This document shows positions 16,202 through 24,549 of a DNA stretch of 64,000 nt, one piece after another; the stretch's first letter is position 1; each line of letters opens with the position of its first letter. The DNA is from an uncultured Clostridia bacterium (GTDB taxonomy: Bacteria; Bacillota; Clostridia; Oscillospirales; Ruminococcaceae). The notes below the pieces were generated by a model. The model had not been told where the DNA came from. It worked only from the letters and a program-made list of their open reading frames with translations, and made no database searches. The position numbers and the translations under genes are program-made. The DNA is taken from assembly GCA_947389015.1 (NCBI GenBank), contig CANDVA010000010.1:50701-114700 (forward strand), read 5' to 3'.

Positions 16202-18271
16202 TCATTCAACCGATTTTTCCGCCATTTCGAGCATCAGCTCCAAAATGCGTTCTTCCGCGTCCTTAGGCACATAACGGAACGTTGAATCGGTAAACTCGAC
16301 CTTGAATATCTCGGAAACGTCATCGGGAATATCATCTCCCCTGCGTTTCAGCAGCGATATAAGTTCCTTTACGGGCGCGCTGCCAACGTCCTTACGGTAG
16401 ACATTCAGCGTCATGTTGAACTCCGTGGAGCCGTAAAGATACGTTATCTTCATGATCAGAGTATTATCATCGGAGTGATCCGTATTATCATACAGCGATT
16501 TCAGATAATTTATCGTCCGTGTGTAGTTCTCCGCGATCGGATAATAAACTTTATCATTCCACTCGTTATCCAAGGTAAAGACTACGCCGCCGACTTCGGA
16601 CGCCGCATGAAAATATTTTTCACGCAGTTCCTCCGCGAACAGCTTTGAAAACTCCGCAAGCTCTTCCTCGGGGACAGTTATCGCTCCGTATATTCCCTCC
16701 AGCCGCGCTTCACAGCTCTTGTAATGTTCGTAGTCGGCAATCTGCGCGCTCTGCATCTCGGGAAAGCTGTCGAGCCTGTACACGTTGTCGATAAGGCTGA
16801 GTAGCGCCGTGCCGCGTTCATTTTCGGAGACCAATCGGCTGATCTGTGTGCCGTCCGTCAGATAATAATCTATCTCAAACTGACTGCCGCGCCTAAGGTC
16901 GCCGTACACTTCTTTGACCGTATCGTTGTACGAATTTGTCAGCTTTTCTATCTCGGACTTGTCGGTAATTTCATACGCGCCGTACCGAAATGCACCCGAA
17001 TACGGCAAATATTGGTAACGTACCTGCACGCTCTCTACCTTGTCGGCGGACACATTGATATACCGCTGTCCGAACGCACCCGTCTTGTCGAACAGGAGAT
17101 ATATCCCCACGCAGCCAACGACCGTGCCGACCCAACATATCAGCGATTTTACAACGTCGCGGGCAGCGGGCTTGCGCACCAGCTCCAACAACAGTATAAT
17201 TACCGCCGCCGTAAACGCCGCTATCAGTACCGATAAACCAAGTCCGATAAGCGGGACGAATATCGCCAGCACCGTCGAAGCCGCTCCGACTGCCGATAAA
17301 ACGGACATAACGCGAAAAAACGCCTTATAAATGATTATCGAACCTGTCTGCTCCGCTCTCCGCGACTTTGAGAGATAATACGAGAGCGCGATAAGCGCCG
17401 CCGCGAATATTATGACATACAGTGCGTAAAGCGGATCGAATATCGTAAAGTCGTAGATGAAAAATTTGTCAGTATGCGGCGGATCGCCTACATCCACATT
17501 AGCCAAAACATCGTAATTGAACTTTATGTTAAGCATTAGTCCAAACGGCGGAAAGATATGCGCTGCTTTGTGTATAATATCGACTACCTTGTAATTATCC
17601 AGACCCGTGACCGCGTTAGCGAAACAAGCCGATATGCCGCAGGCGGTGAGCGACGGAGCGAGCAGCAACACTATGGACATTATCTCCGCCTGTATCGGTC
17701 TGCCGCAGCACATCACCGCAACAGCCGATACCATATACATAAGAGTAAGCAGCGCGAAGAACGACAGCACAAAACCCATAACACTTATCGTACACGCCGA
17801 AGTGGTCTCAAAGCCGAACATTACGTTGAGCTTATCCGTGACATTCTGAAGCGGTATCAATATGAACATCGTGACGATCCCCGCGGGGATTATCGGCGCG
17901 ACATACGCGGCATAGCCGCTCAGGAAGTCGCCCCAGAAGCGCTGCTTATGGGTCAGGGGAAGTCCGCCGATCATATCCGTATACTTTTTGCGGTTACAGC
18001 TCACGAACGTAAAAGCCGCTCCGATAACGGGCATTATCAGCAGTCCGATCAGACATATTGTAAAGAACAGTTCTCTTATTTCATAAACGTCATAGCTGCG
18101 GCGCGTGTCGTTGTATACACAGTTTAAATTATCATACAAATTGTACGCGCTCCCGGGAAGTACCACCATACCGAACACCGTACACATGATCAGACCGACC
18201 TTCTGCGCGCTCAGCCGGAAAATGAAGTACTCGCGGAAAAAGCTTCTTTCAGACGAGCTTGGAGCGGTCAT
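16202..18271 (-). CDS. ABC transporter permease (YtrC/D-like), second copy
   Basis: A 689-residue membrane protein with about ten N-terminal hydrophobic helices up to residue 395 and an extracytoplasmic C-terminal domain of about 290 residues. The loop 'GLPLTHKQRFWGDFLSG' is shared with the first permease of the operon, so the two are paralogues that probably form a heterodimer with the ATPase between them. The start at 18271 is preceded by GGAGGCGTTGAACT and lies inside the end of the ATPase gene (23-bp overlap), implying coupled translation. Substrate unknown; YtrA-regulated exporters are typically linked to cell-wall stress. Confidence 0.8.
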   Translation of the reverse strand: MTAPSSSERSFFREYFIFRLSAQKVGLIMCTVFGMVVLPGSAYNLYDNLNCVYNDTRRSYDVYEIRELFFTICLIGLLIMPVIGAAFTFVSCNRKKYTDMIGGLPLTHKQRFWGDFLSGYAAYVAPIIPAGIVTMFILIPLQNVTDKLNVMFGFETTSACTISVMGFVLSFFALLTLMYMVSAVAVMCCGRPIQAEIMSIVLLLAPSLTACGISACFANAVTGLDNYKVVDIIHKAAHIFPPFGLMLNIKFNYDVLANVDVGDPPHTDKFFIYDFTIFDPLYALYVIIFAAALIALSYYLSKSRRAEQTGSIIIYKAFFRVMSVLSAVGAASTVLAIFVPLIGLGLSVLIAAFTAAVIILLLELVRKPAARDVVKSLICWVGTVVGCVGIYLLFDKTGAFGQRYINVSADKVESVQVRYQYLPYSGAFRYGAYEITDKSEIEKLTNSYNDTVKEVYGDLRRGSQFEIDYYLTDGTQISRLVSENERGTALLSLIDNVYRLDSFPEMQSAQIADYEHYKSCEARLEGIYGAITVPEEELAEFSKLFAEELREKYFHAASEVGGVVFTLDNEWNDKVYYPIAENYTRTINYLKSLYDNTDHSDDNTLIMKITYLYGSTEFNMTLNVYRKDVGSAPVKELISLLKRRGDDIPDDVSEIFKVEFTDSTFRYVPKDAEERILELMLEMAEKSVE

Positions 18272-19139
18272 AGTTCAACGCCTCCATTTCATATACAAAT
18301 ATTTCCTCAAGCGACAGCGGGATAAGCTCGCAGGGAGCTTTCGCGCCGATGATTTTTACGGTCTCGTCGGCGTTTCCGCGGACGATCAGGTTCACCATAC
18401 CGCACGACTGCTCGATAAGCAGAACGTCCAGATCGGGGAATTCGCTCTTCTCGGGGACGCTGCCGAGAGAGCACTGTACCTTGTGAACGCTCCCTTTCAG
18501 CTCGTCAAGAGCGCGGCTGAACAGCATTTTACCCTCATGCAGCAAGCCCACCGTATCGCAGAACGCCTCGACCTCCTTGAGGTTGTGCGAGGACATAACG
18601 ATAGTCATCTCCTTGTCGCACATCGCGTTGACAAGCATTTTCTTCATAGCCGAGCGCATTGTGGGGTCGAGACCGTCAAAAGCCTCGTCAAGCAGAAGAT
18701 AATCGGGCGATACGGCTATGCCGCATATCATCGCCGCCTGTCTTTTCATTCCCTTTGAAAAGCCCGAGAGCTTTTTGTCAATGGGAAGTCCTATTACCCC
18801 GTGCAGCTGTTCAAAGGTATCGTCGGAGAATGTGGGGTAAAACGTCTTGTAGAATTTTCGCATTTGCTTTAAAGTCATATTGTTGAACTGCGAGGTCTCG
18901 TCGCTGACAAGAAGAAGTCTCTGCTTGACCGCGGCGTTGTCCCATACGGGCTGTCCGTCGACGGTCACGCTGCCGCCGTCAACCTTGTAAATACCCGCGA
19001 GCAGCCGCAGAAGCGTGGATTTTCCCGCGCCGTTCGTTCCCAACAGACCGTATGCCGCGCCCTTGGGTATCTCAAGCGAAAGATTTTCCAGCACTGTCAG
19101 GTCGTCGAAGCTCTTTGTAACATTTTCAATTTTTATCAT
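18249..19139 (-). CDS. ABC transporter ATP-binding protein (YtrB-like)
   Basis: A 296-residue ATPase with Walker A 'GTNGAGKS', signature 'SGFSKGMKRQ' and Walker B 'YLLLDEAFDGLDP', followed by the switch His in 'MSSHNL'. The C-terminal 70 residues are an accessory region typical of the YtrB/BcrA branch. ATG 19139 was chosen over the GTG at 19148 because AAGGGGTGA is correctly spaced from it. It sits between two paralogous permeases, overlapping the second and 15 bp after the first. It powers the exporter controlled by the GntR regulator. Confidence 0.92.
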   Translation of the reverse strand: MIKIENVTKSFDDLTVLENLSLEIPKGAAYGLLGTNGAGKSTLLRLLAGIYKVDGGSVTVDGQPVWDNAAVKQRLLLVSDETSQFNNMTLKQMRKFYKTFYPTFSDDTFEQLHGVIGLPIDKKLSGFSKGMKRQAAMICGIAVSPDYLLLDEAFDGLDPTMRSAMKKMLVNAMCDKEMTIVMSSHNLKEVEAFCDTVGLLHEGKMLFSRALDELKGSVHKVQCSLGSVPEKSEFPDLDVLLIEQSCGMVNLIVRGNADETVKIIGAKAPCELIPLSLEEIFVYEMEALNYDRSKLV

Positions 19140-19154
19140 AACAGTCACCCCTTA

Positions 19155-21338
19155 TTATGTTCGTATTCGGATAAATTTCAGCATAGCCCTTATTACCGCC
19201 CGCTCGTCCTCTTTGGCGATGCCCAGCGTGCCCGCCGAGTCATTGTTTGAATATATATTGAAATTTTTTGAGATACCGCCCTCGGGAGCCTCGCTTACGA
19301 GTCTGAGATATCCGATAAGCTCCTTCGCCTCCGCGCTTTCGTCCTCCGATGAAACGATCACCATCATATGCGAGATCGCCTCGCCCTCTCCGTACGGGAC
19401 TTCGGGCTCGGTTTCCGTCTCCAGAACGCCCCAAATAAGGCTGATGTTGTAAACGTATTCTTTCGGCTCCTCTTTCGGCTTATCCGTCATATTCACGGGG
19501 TCGTTAAGGAAAGCAATCGCATCCGCGTATCCCTCGTGAATATAGTAGATCTCCCAATCGCCCGTACCGTTCAGAGAATGCTTTATGTTTATTTCACCGA
19601 CATTACTTTGATACCACGTATAATTATTAATAATGTCATGTTTAAGAAGTTTCATAAACTCATTCTCCATGCCCTCCGCGACATAGACCGTGCCGGGGCT
19701 GACGTAGCCCAGTTCCTTATCATGGGTCATCTTGTGATACTTTATTTCGATTTCGTCATATTGAGGATCGTCGATAAATCCCAGCACGCTGCTGTCGGTA
19801 GGAGTAAGCTGCCGTATTGTGCCGCACATCTCCGCAAAAGCTTCCGACTGCGCCACACCGTCAACATAGGTCGTACCGTAGCCGCGGACGACTTCTCCGC
19901 CGTTCTTGAGCACATAGGTTATGACTATATCACCGCCCGTTCTGACATCGCTCGTCTCGCTAAGAAGCTTTTCATGCTCGGACAATATCGTCGATATTGC
20001 ATTGTCGGATCGGTAAATATAATATTTGTCGTAATGGTTTATAGTGGGATCAAGAAATTTATTCCCCGATATCCTTACCTCGGATATGAGCGCGCGGGGC
20101 GGAAGATATTTTTCCGCGCCAAAGCCGCCCGTATTGTATGCTAACATGAAAAATCCCTGACAAGCAAGATAGATAGCGGTAAATTTAAGCGCCGTCTGCC
20201 ATATCCTTTTGAACGAACGCGTATGGACAAGCTCAATTGCGGCATACACCACAAACGCGACGATTATCGCGAAAACCGACCCGAGAGAAAATACCCACGG
20301 CATTTCATCGCGCGCCATCTGAATAATGCCGATAATGAACACCACGGTCATAACGGACAGCACATAATACGCGCCCTTAAACACGAAATCGCGTCCCGTT
20401 CTTTCGTTCTTCCGCAGCTTGCCGAGAAAATACGCGCCGATTATCAGCGCGGCGAGTATTACGGCTGTCACCACAATATACCAAGGGTGCTTGATAAGGA
20501 AAAACGCACGCTCGAGCCGAATGCCTATATCTTCGAATGCGGTAGTATTGCTCGCCCCGCGTAATATCGCACCGAGCCACGTTCCGACAGGCGGAATGAC
20601 GGCGATCGCCTTTGTCCACTCTTCATATATATCAACGCCGACAGAATTCATAAGCGCGCAGCCGCAATAAACGGTCACAAGACCCGCGGGGAGTATCTGA
20701 CATATCAGCGAACAAGCCTTCGCGTTGAACGATCTGCCGCAGCACACCGTCACAAAGCAGGATACCGCATATGCACCCAAATAGCCGATAAACAGCAGAA
20801 GTATATACGAGAGATATGCTTTTACAAATATGTTTTTATTATACGAATGGTAAAATACAGGATCGTAGAAGTAGTCGTTAAATGCGTCATTTCCGCCCGC
20901 TATAGCGACGAGCAGCAGTCCCGCCGCAGAGAACGGTATAAACGATATCATATGCACGCCCAGACCGCTCATGAAATCGCCCCAGAAGCGCTGACGATAA
21001 GTAAGCGGCAGACACCCGAGCGTGTCGGTACGGTTTCGCTTGACAAAGAAATCAAATACGGACGCGGGAGTAAAAATGACGACTATCGTAAGCACCACTA
21101 TCGCCGCGCACGCAGCTATCAGCGCCGCTATTATCAGAATAACTGCCTGACTTTCGAGTACTCCTTGGGCAATCTCGTCCTCCAGCGTCAAGTATTTATT
21201 CATAGCGATAACATAATAGACAGCCGCCGCGCCGACAAGCGTCGTCGAAAGCAAATTCATCACCGCCGAGGCGATCGCAATAACGCGCATTCCGCACATC
21301 TTATACAGAATATAATCCCCAAAAAAGCTATTTTTCAT
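19155..21338 (-). CDS. ABC transporter permease (YtrC/D-like), first copy
   Basis: A 727-residue membrane protein with about ten helices (residues 15-415) and a large extracytoplasmic C-terminal domain. It shares the 'LPLTYRQRFWGDFMSG' loop and overall layout with the other permease of the operon. Its start is 4 bp after the GntR stop, with AAAGGAGGGGAATTGAC upstream, so translation is probably coupled. No substrate can be named from sequence. The large extracellular domain sets it apart from the short B. subtilis YtrC and YtrD. Confidence 0.8.
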   Translation of the reverse strand: MKNSFFGDYILYKMCGMRVIAIASAVMNLLSTTLVGAAAVYYVIAMNKYLTLEDEIAQGVLESQAVILIIAALIAACAAIVVLTIVVIFTPASVFDFFVKRNRTDTLGCLPLTYRQRFWGDFMSGLGVHMISFIPFSAAGLLLVAIAGGNDAFNDYFYDPVFYHSYNKNIFVKAYLSYILLLFIGYLGAYAVSCFVTVCCGRSFNAKACSLICQILPAGLVTVYCGCALMNSVGVDIYEEWTKAIAVIPPVGTWLGAILRGASNTTAFEDIGIRLERAFFLIKHPWYIVVTAVILAALIIGAYFLGKLRKNERTGRDFVFKGAYYVLSVMTVVFIIGIIQMARDEMPWVFSLGSVFAIIVAFVVYAAIELVHTRSFKRIWQTALKFTAIYLACQGFFMLAYNTGGFGAEKYLPPRALISEVRISGNKFLDPTINHYDKYYIYRSDNAISTILSEHEKLLSETSDVRTGGDIVITYVLKNGGEVVRGYGTTYVDGVAQSEAFAEMCGTIRQLTPTDSSVLGFIDDPQYDEIEIKYHKMTHDKELGYVSPGTVYVAEGMENEFMKLLKHDIINNYTWYQSNVGEINIKHSLNGTGDWEIYYIHEGYADAIAFLNDPVNMTDKPKEEPKEYVYNISLIWGVLETETEPEVPYGEGEAISHMMVIVSSEDESAEAKELIGYLRLVSEAPEGGISKNFNIYSNNDSAGTLGIAKEDERAVIRAMLKFIRIRT

Positions 21339-21342
21339 TATG

Positions 21343-21717
21343 TCAATTCCCCTCCTTTCCTTCGGCGCAGCCGTTGACGATATTTATCAGGTCGGCTTTC
21401 TCCAAGCCCTGTCTGAGAGCGCAGAAGACCGCCTCCGTGAACGTCTCGACGCTACGCTTGCGCACCGACTCAAGATACCTTCCGCGTTCGGAGACGTAGC
21501 TCCCCTTAGCGGGGATAGAATAGATAAGCCCCTGCGCTTCGAGATTGGCATATGTTTTCTGAACGGTATTCGGATTTATTGAAAGCGTCTTGGCTATCTC
21601 GCGGACTGCGGGAAGCTTTTCTCCCTCCGCCATTTCCCCGCTTATTATCAGCTCCGTTATCCGCCGCTCAAGCTGTTCGTATATGGGCGCTCCGCCCTCA
21701 AGCCGCATTGTAAACAT
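21343..21717 (-). CDS. GntR-family (YtrA subfamily) transcriptional regulator
   Basis: A 124-residue repressor. The winged helix-turn-helix ('PIYEQLERRITELIISGEM', then 'LPAVREIAKTLSINPNTVQ') is followed by only about 50 C-terminal residues. That short tail marks the YtrA branch, which lacks a large effector domain. It is the first gene of the ABC operon. GAGGTGTAGTT precedes the ATG. A perfect sigma-A promoter and a 23-bp inverted repeat directly downstream of its -10 box suggest autorepression that also controls the transporter. Confidence 0.93.
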   Translation of the reverse strand: MFTMRLEGGAPIYEQLERRITELIISGEMAEGEKLPAVREIAKTLSINPNTVQKTYANLEAQGLIYSIPAKGSYVSERGRYLESVRKRSVETFTEAVFCALRQGLEKADLINIVNGCAEGKEGN

Positions 21718-21757
21718 AACTACACCTCATTCTGTTGTTAATGTTCCGTTTATTAAT

Positions 21758-21780
21758 CTGTATTATATGTTGTAGTACAG
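21758..21780 (-). promoter_or_regulatory. Probable YtrA-type operator
   Basis: The imperfect palindrome CTGTAnTA-N7-TAnTACAG starts 4 bp downstream of the -10 box, where a bound repressor would block transcription initiation. The downstream gene encodes a YtrA-type regulator. Confidence 0.65.
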
Positions 21781-21784
21781 TTAT

Positions 21785-21813
21785 ATTATATCACAGCTTT
21801 TTCCGTGTGTCAA
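21785..21813 (-). promoter_or_regulatory. Consensus sigma-A promoter of the GntR-ABC operon
   Basis: TTGACA and TATAAT are both perfect and separated by 17 bp on the minus strand, 68 bp before the regulator's start. Confidence 0.9.
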
Positions 21814-21821
21814 TAGTTTTT

Positions 21822-21861
21822 TTAAAAAAATAAAGCCGCAAGAGATTTTTCCCTTGCGGTT
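21822..21861 (-). terminator. Terminator of the SGNH lipoprotein gene
   Basis: The minus-strand stem CCGCAAG / CTTGCGG is followed by CTTTATTTTTTT, 18 bp past the stop. Confidence 0.85.
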
Positions 21862-21878
21862 TATCTTCTGAAAATTCA

Positions 21879-23192
21879 TCAGTCACAATAGCCAAAGCCG
21901 AGAACGCCGAAATAGTGGTTTTCACCGCCGGCTACCTTGATCTCAACCGTGTGGTCGGCAGCCTCGCCGTTATCTATAACAAGCTCCGTAACGGGATTGT
22001 TCCAGCCGTCGCTCTTGTTGGAATCGACCGTCGACACGAGCTCTCCGTCAACATAGATATCCGCGCTCGCGAACGCCTTGCTGTTGTTCGCCTTGTAAAT
22101 AAGCTGAAGCGCCTTGCAGTTGAGCGTGAACGTCATCGAAGAATCCTTATCGCCCTTGTACATCCAGCCGTTATGGAACGCGGAATGCGTATCGTTCTCC
22201 ACGAAGCCGACCAGCTCGGGCTTGAGCGCTTCGCTGTCGATAAAGTGCATATCGACATACTTGTCGCTGAATACGGGATCGGGGAGCGTTCTGTCGACAG
22301 TACCCGTGTTGTCGTCAAGCGTTTCCATTACCGTCTCGTAATAATGCGCCACAAAATCGCGGACGATCTCGTGACCGCGCTGATTGGGATGGCTCTCGTC
22401 GTCGGAATAGTCCTGCCACGTCATTCTTCCCTCGGCAAACTCGACACCGAGAGAATCTGGCTCGCTTATCATCGGGAGCTTGTAGTTATTTCCGATCTCG
22501 CTCATATGCGGCTGACAGGTGTGACCGTTCTCGATAACCGTGAACAGCAGCACAACCGCGATATCGTTCTCCTGCGCAAGCAGTGTGCGCACAAGACTCT
22601 CGTAGGCGTTTTTATAGCTTGCCTCCATACCGTCGTTCACCGCGAATTCCACAAAGCAGATATCGGGCTTATGCGCCAGTATATCGCGTTCGAGACGGAC
22701 GTTTCCGAGTATCGACGGAGTTCCCGAAAGACCCGCGTTTACGTAATTTATCTTGGCGTTCGGATATTTTTCACACAGCCACTCATACGAAAGATTTGCC
22801 CAGCACAGCTCGGGATTTGCCGGAGCTACCGTAAGACCCTCCGTTATCGAGCCGCCGATATACGAAACGGTGATCTCTCCGCCGTTTTCGGCTTTTTTCA
22901 GGACGTTCGCCATACGTGTCATATCGCCCGTTGTCATCAAGGAACGCTTGACCATTAGCTTGTATATCTCCTCTTCCGTAAGCTTTGAATAGTCTGTCTC
23001 GGAATTATCGGGCTCGCTCGGCGTGCCGCTTTCCGTACTGCTTGTGCTGTCCGTACCGTTGCTCGTATCGCTTGACTGCACAGTACTGTTATCGGAGCTT
23101 GTGTCCGTTGAGGCGCCGCTTTCCGAACCGCCGCAGGCGGTCAGCGTCAGCAGCAATGCCGCGGCAAGCGCTGCCGAAAGTAACTTTTTCAT
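21879..23192 (-). CDS. SGNH/GDSL-hydrolase lipoprotein
   Basis: A 437-residue lipoprotein: lipobox 'LTAC', a Ser/Thr-rich linker (about 20-75), an SGNH hydrolase domain (about 100-290) and a C-terminal beta domain. Block I is 'SYIGGSITEG', with the Ser nucleophile. Block II is 'NAGLSGTPS', block III 'VEFAVNDG', and block V 'DESHPNQRGHE' with the Asp/His pair. It is probably an esterase that removes acetyl or other acyl groups from polysaccharides outside the cell. It is a single gene with a promoter at 23227-23255 and a terminator. Confidence 0.88.
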   Translation of the reverse strand: MKKLLSAALAAALLLTLTACGGSESGASTDTSSDNSTVQSSDTSNGTDSTSSTESGTPSEPDNSETDYSKLTEEEIYKLMVKRSLMTTGDMTRMANVLKKAENGGEITVSYIGGSITEGLTVAPANPELCWANLSYEWLCEKYPNAKINYVNAGLSGTPSILGNVRLERDILAHKPDICFVEFAVNDGMEASYKNAYESLVRTLLAQENDIAVVLLFTVIENGHTCQPHMSEIGNNYKLPMISEPDSLGVEFAEGRMTWQDYSDDESHPNQRGHEIVRDFVAHYYETVMETLDDNTGTVDRTLPDPVFSDKYVDMHFIDSEALKPELVGFVENDTHSAFHNGWMYKGDKDSSMTFTLNCKALQLIYKANNSKAFASADIYVDGELVSTVDSNKSDGWNNPVTELVIDNGEAADHTVEIKVAGGENHYFGVLGFGYCD

Positions 23193-23226
23193 AGTAATTC
23201 TCCTTTACAAAAATAAATTATAAGTT

Positions 23227-23255
23227 ATTATAACATATTTATCTTAATTTGTAAA
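23227..23255 (-). promoter_or_regulatory. Promoter of the SGNH lipoprotein gene
   Basis: TTTACA and TATAAT with a 17-bp spacer on the minus strand, 35 bp upstream of the start codon. Confidence 0.75.
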
Positions 23256-23258
23256 TAC

Positions 23259-23966
23259 CTAAAACGAAAAAGGCAGAAATGCCGCTCCCGCCGCTATGAA
23301 AACGGACGGCAGCATATTCGCCACGCGAACCCTTTTCCCCCACACGAGGTTTACCCCCACGCAGAAAATAAGTATCGAACCGACAAGGGATATGTTGTTC
23401 TGCGCCGCATCGGTGACCATGGGAGATATCAGCTTCGCGAGCAGCGTTATCGCGCCCTCGAACACAAGCACGGACAGCGCCGAGAATATGCAGCCCTTGC
23501 CCATTGAGCAGGTCATCACAATAATGATTATCAGATCGAGTATCGACTTGGTCGCGAGTATCGAGAAGTCGCCCGTCAGACCGTCCTGTATTGCGCCGAC
23601 GATAGCCATGGCGCCTATGCAAACGGTCAGCGACGCGGTGACGAACGCGTTCACGAAATCCTTGTCCTTGGCGTTGCCCGTCTTTATCTTGAGCCACTCG
23701 CCGAACCTTTCAAACAGACCCTCGATATTGATAAGCTCGCCGATAAGAGCTCCGAGTGCGACGCATATTACAACAAACATAGACTTCCCGCCGACGAGAA
23801 GCATCTGTTCCATTGCGCCCGAAATACCGATAAACAGCACCGTTATGCCGCAAGCCATATTTAATCCCTCACGGACGCGTTGGGGCATATATTTTCCGAA
23901 AAGAAAACCGATAACACCGCCCAGGATTATCCCCGCGCAGTTTATCAGCGTTCCCAATCCTATCAT
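23259..23966 (-). CDS. DUF554 (YdfK-like) membrane protein
   Basis: A 235-residue protein with about seven hydrophobic helices, matching the DUF554 family in length and in its opening 'GLGTLINCAGIILGGVIGF', followed later by 'GCIFSALSVLVFEGAIT'. Function is not established; membership in membrane transport is assumed from topology only. The ATG at 23966 is preceded by CGGAGGAAGTT; the longer frame to 24044 is unsupported. It follows the acetyltransferase gene by 126 bp of AT-rich sequence. Confidence 0.85.
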   Translation of the reverse strand: MIGLGTLINCAGIILGGVIGFLFGKYMPQRVREGLNMACGITVLFIGISGAMEQMLLVGGKSMFVVICVALGALIGELINIEGLFERFGEWLKIKTGNAKDKDFVNAFVTASLTVCIGAMAIVGAIQDGLTGDFSILATKSILDLIIIIVMTCSMGKGCIFSALSVLVFEGAITLLAKLISPMVTDAAQNNISLVGSILIFCVGVNLVWGKRVRVANMLPSVFIAAGAAFLPFSF

Positions 23967-24091
23967 AACTTCCTCCGTTACCTTATCAGCAATAGCACGC
24001 GCTCCACATGGCAGACAAGGATATAATGAATACCATACCGCCATTTTGTATCTGTTCTTTTATGGAAATATTTAGGGTGAAATCCGGAAAT

Positions 24092-24526
24092 TCATACTTT
24101 TTTAGTAAAGCAAATAATTCTATTCGCTTCTGTAAAACCCATAGCTTTGTGAAAATGAAAGCTACCCGCATTATCTATTTCGCAATCACTGGCAAATTCT
24201 CTACAACCTTTATCTTTTACCCATACCTCGCACGCTGCCAATAATTCTTTTGCATACCCTTTATTACGATATCCTTCTTTAATATAAATTCCTTCTAAAT
24301 AACCAACAGGAGTTGTTTTTGTGCCTTCCACATAATCATACCGAAGCCGGCACTGGGCAAAGCCTACGGGTATATCATTTTCAAATTTTAAAAAAAACTG
24401 AGTGTTTCTCTTGGAAATAATTTCAGAAAATTCGTCTGCCAACTCATAAACAGAATTATCGCTCCACAGCAGTACCGCCAAATTTGCCAATGTTCTCAAG
24501 TCGTTTTTTTCTGCTTTTCGTACCAT
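24092..24526 (-). CDS. AAC(6')-I-like aminoglycoside 6'-N-acetyltransferase (GNAT)
   Basis: A 144-residue GNAT, the usual length of AAC(6')-I enzymes. It shows the subfamily stretch 'RYDYVEGTKTTPVGYLEGIY', the acetyl-CoA loop 'RNKGYAKELL', and 'CREFASDCEIDN' followed by 'FHKAMGFTEANRIICF'. Known relatives transfer acetyl from acetyl-CoA to the 6'-amino group of kanamycin- or tobramycin-type drugs. Whether this one confers resistance cannot be read from sequence. Codon use is clearly more AT-rich than the neighbours, suggesting acquisition. TTGGAGGAATATCC precedes ATG 24526. It lies 23 bp after rlmD. Confidence 0.85.
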   Translation of the reverse strand: MVRKAEKNDLRTLANLAVLLWSDNSVYELADEFSEIISKRNTQFFLKFENDIPVGFAQCRLRYDYVEGTKTTPVGYLEGIYIKEGYRNKGYAKELLAACEVWVKDKGCREFASDCEIDNAGSFHFHKAMGFTEANRIICFTKKV

Positions 24527-24549
24527 GGATATTCCTCCAAATCTCGATT

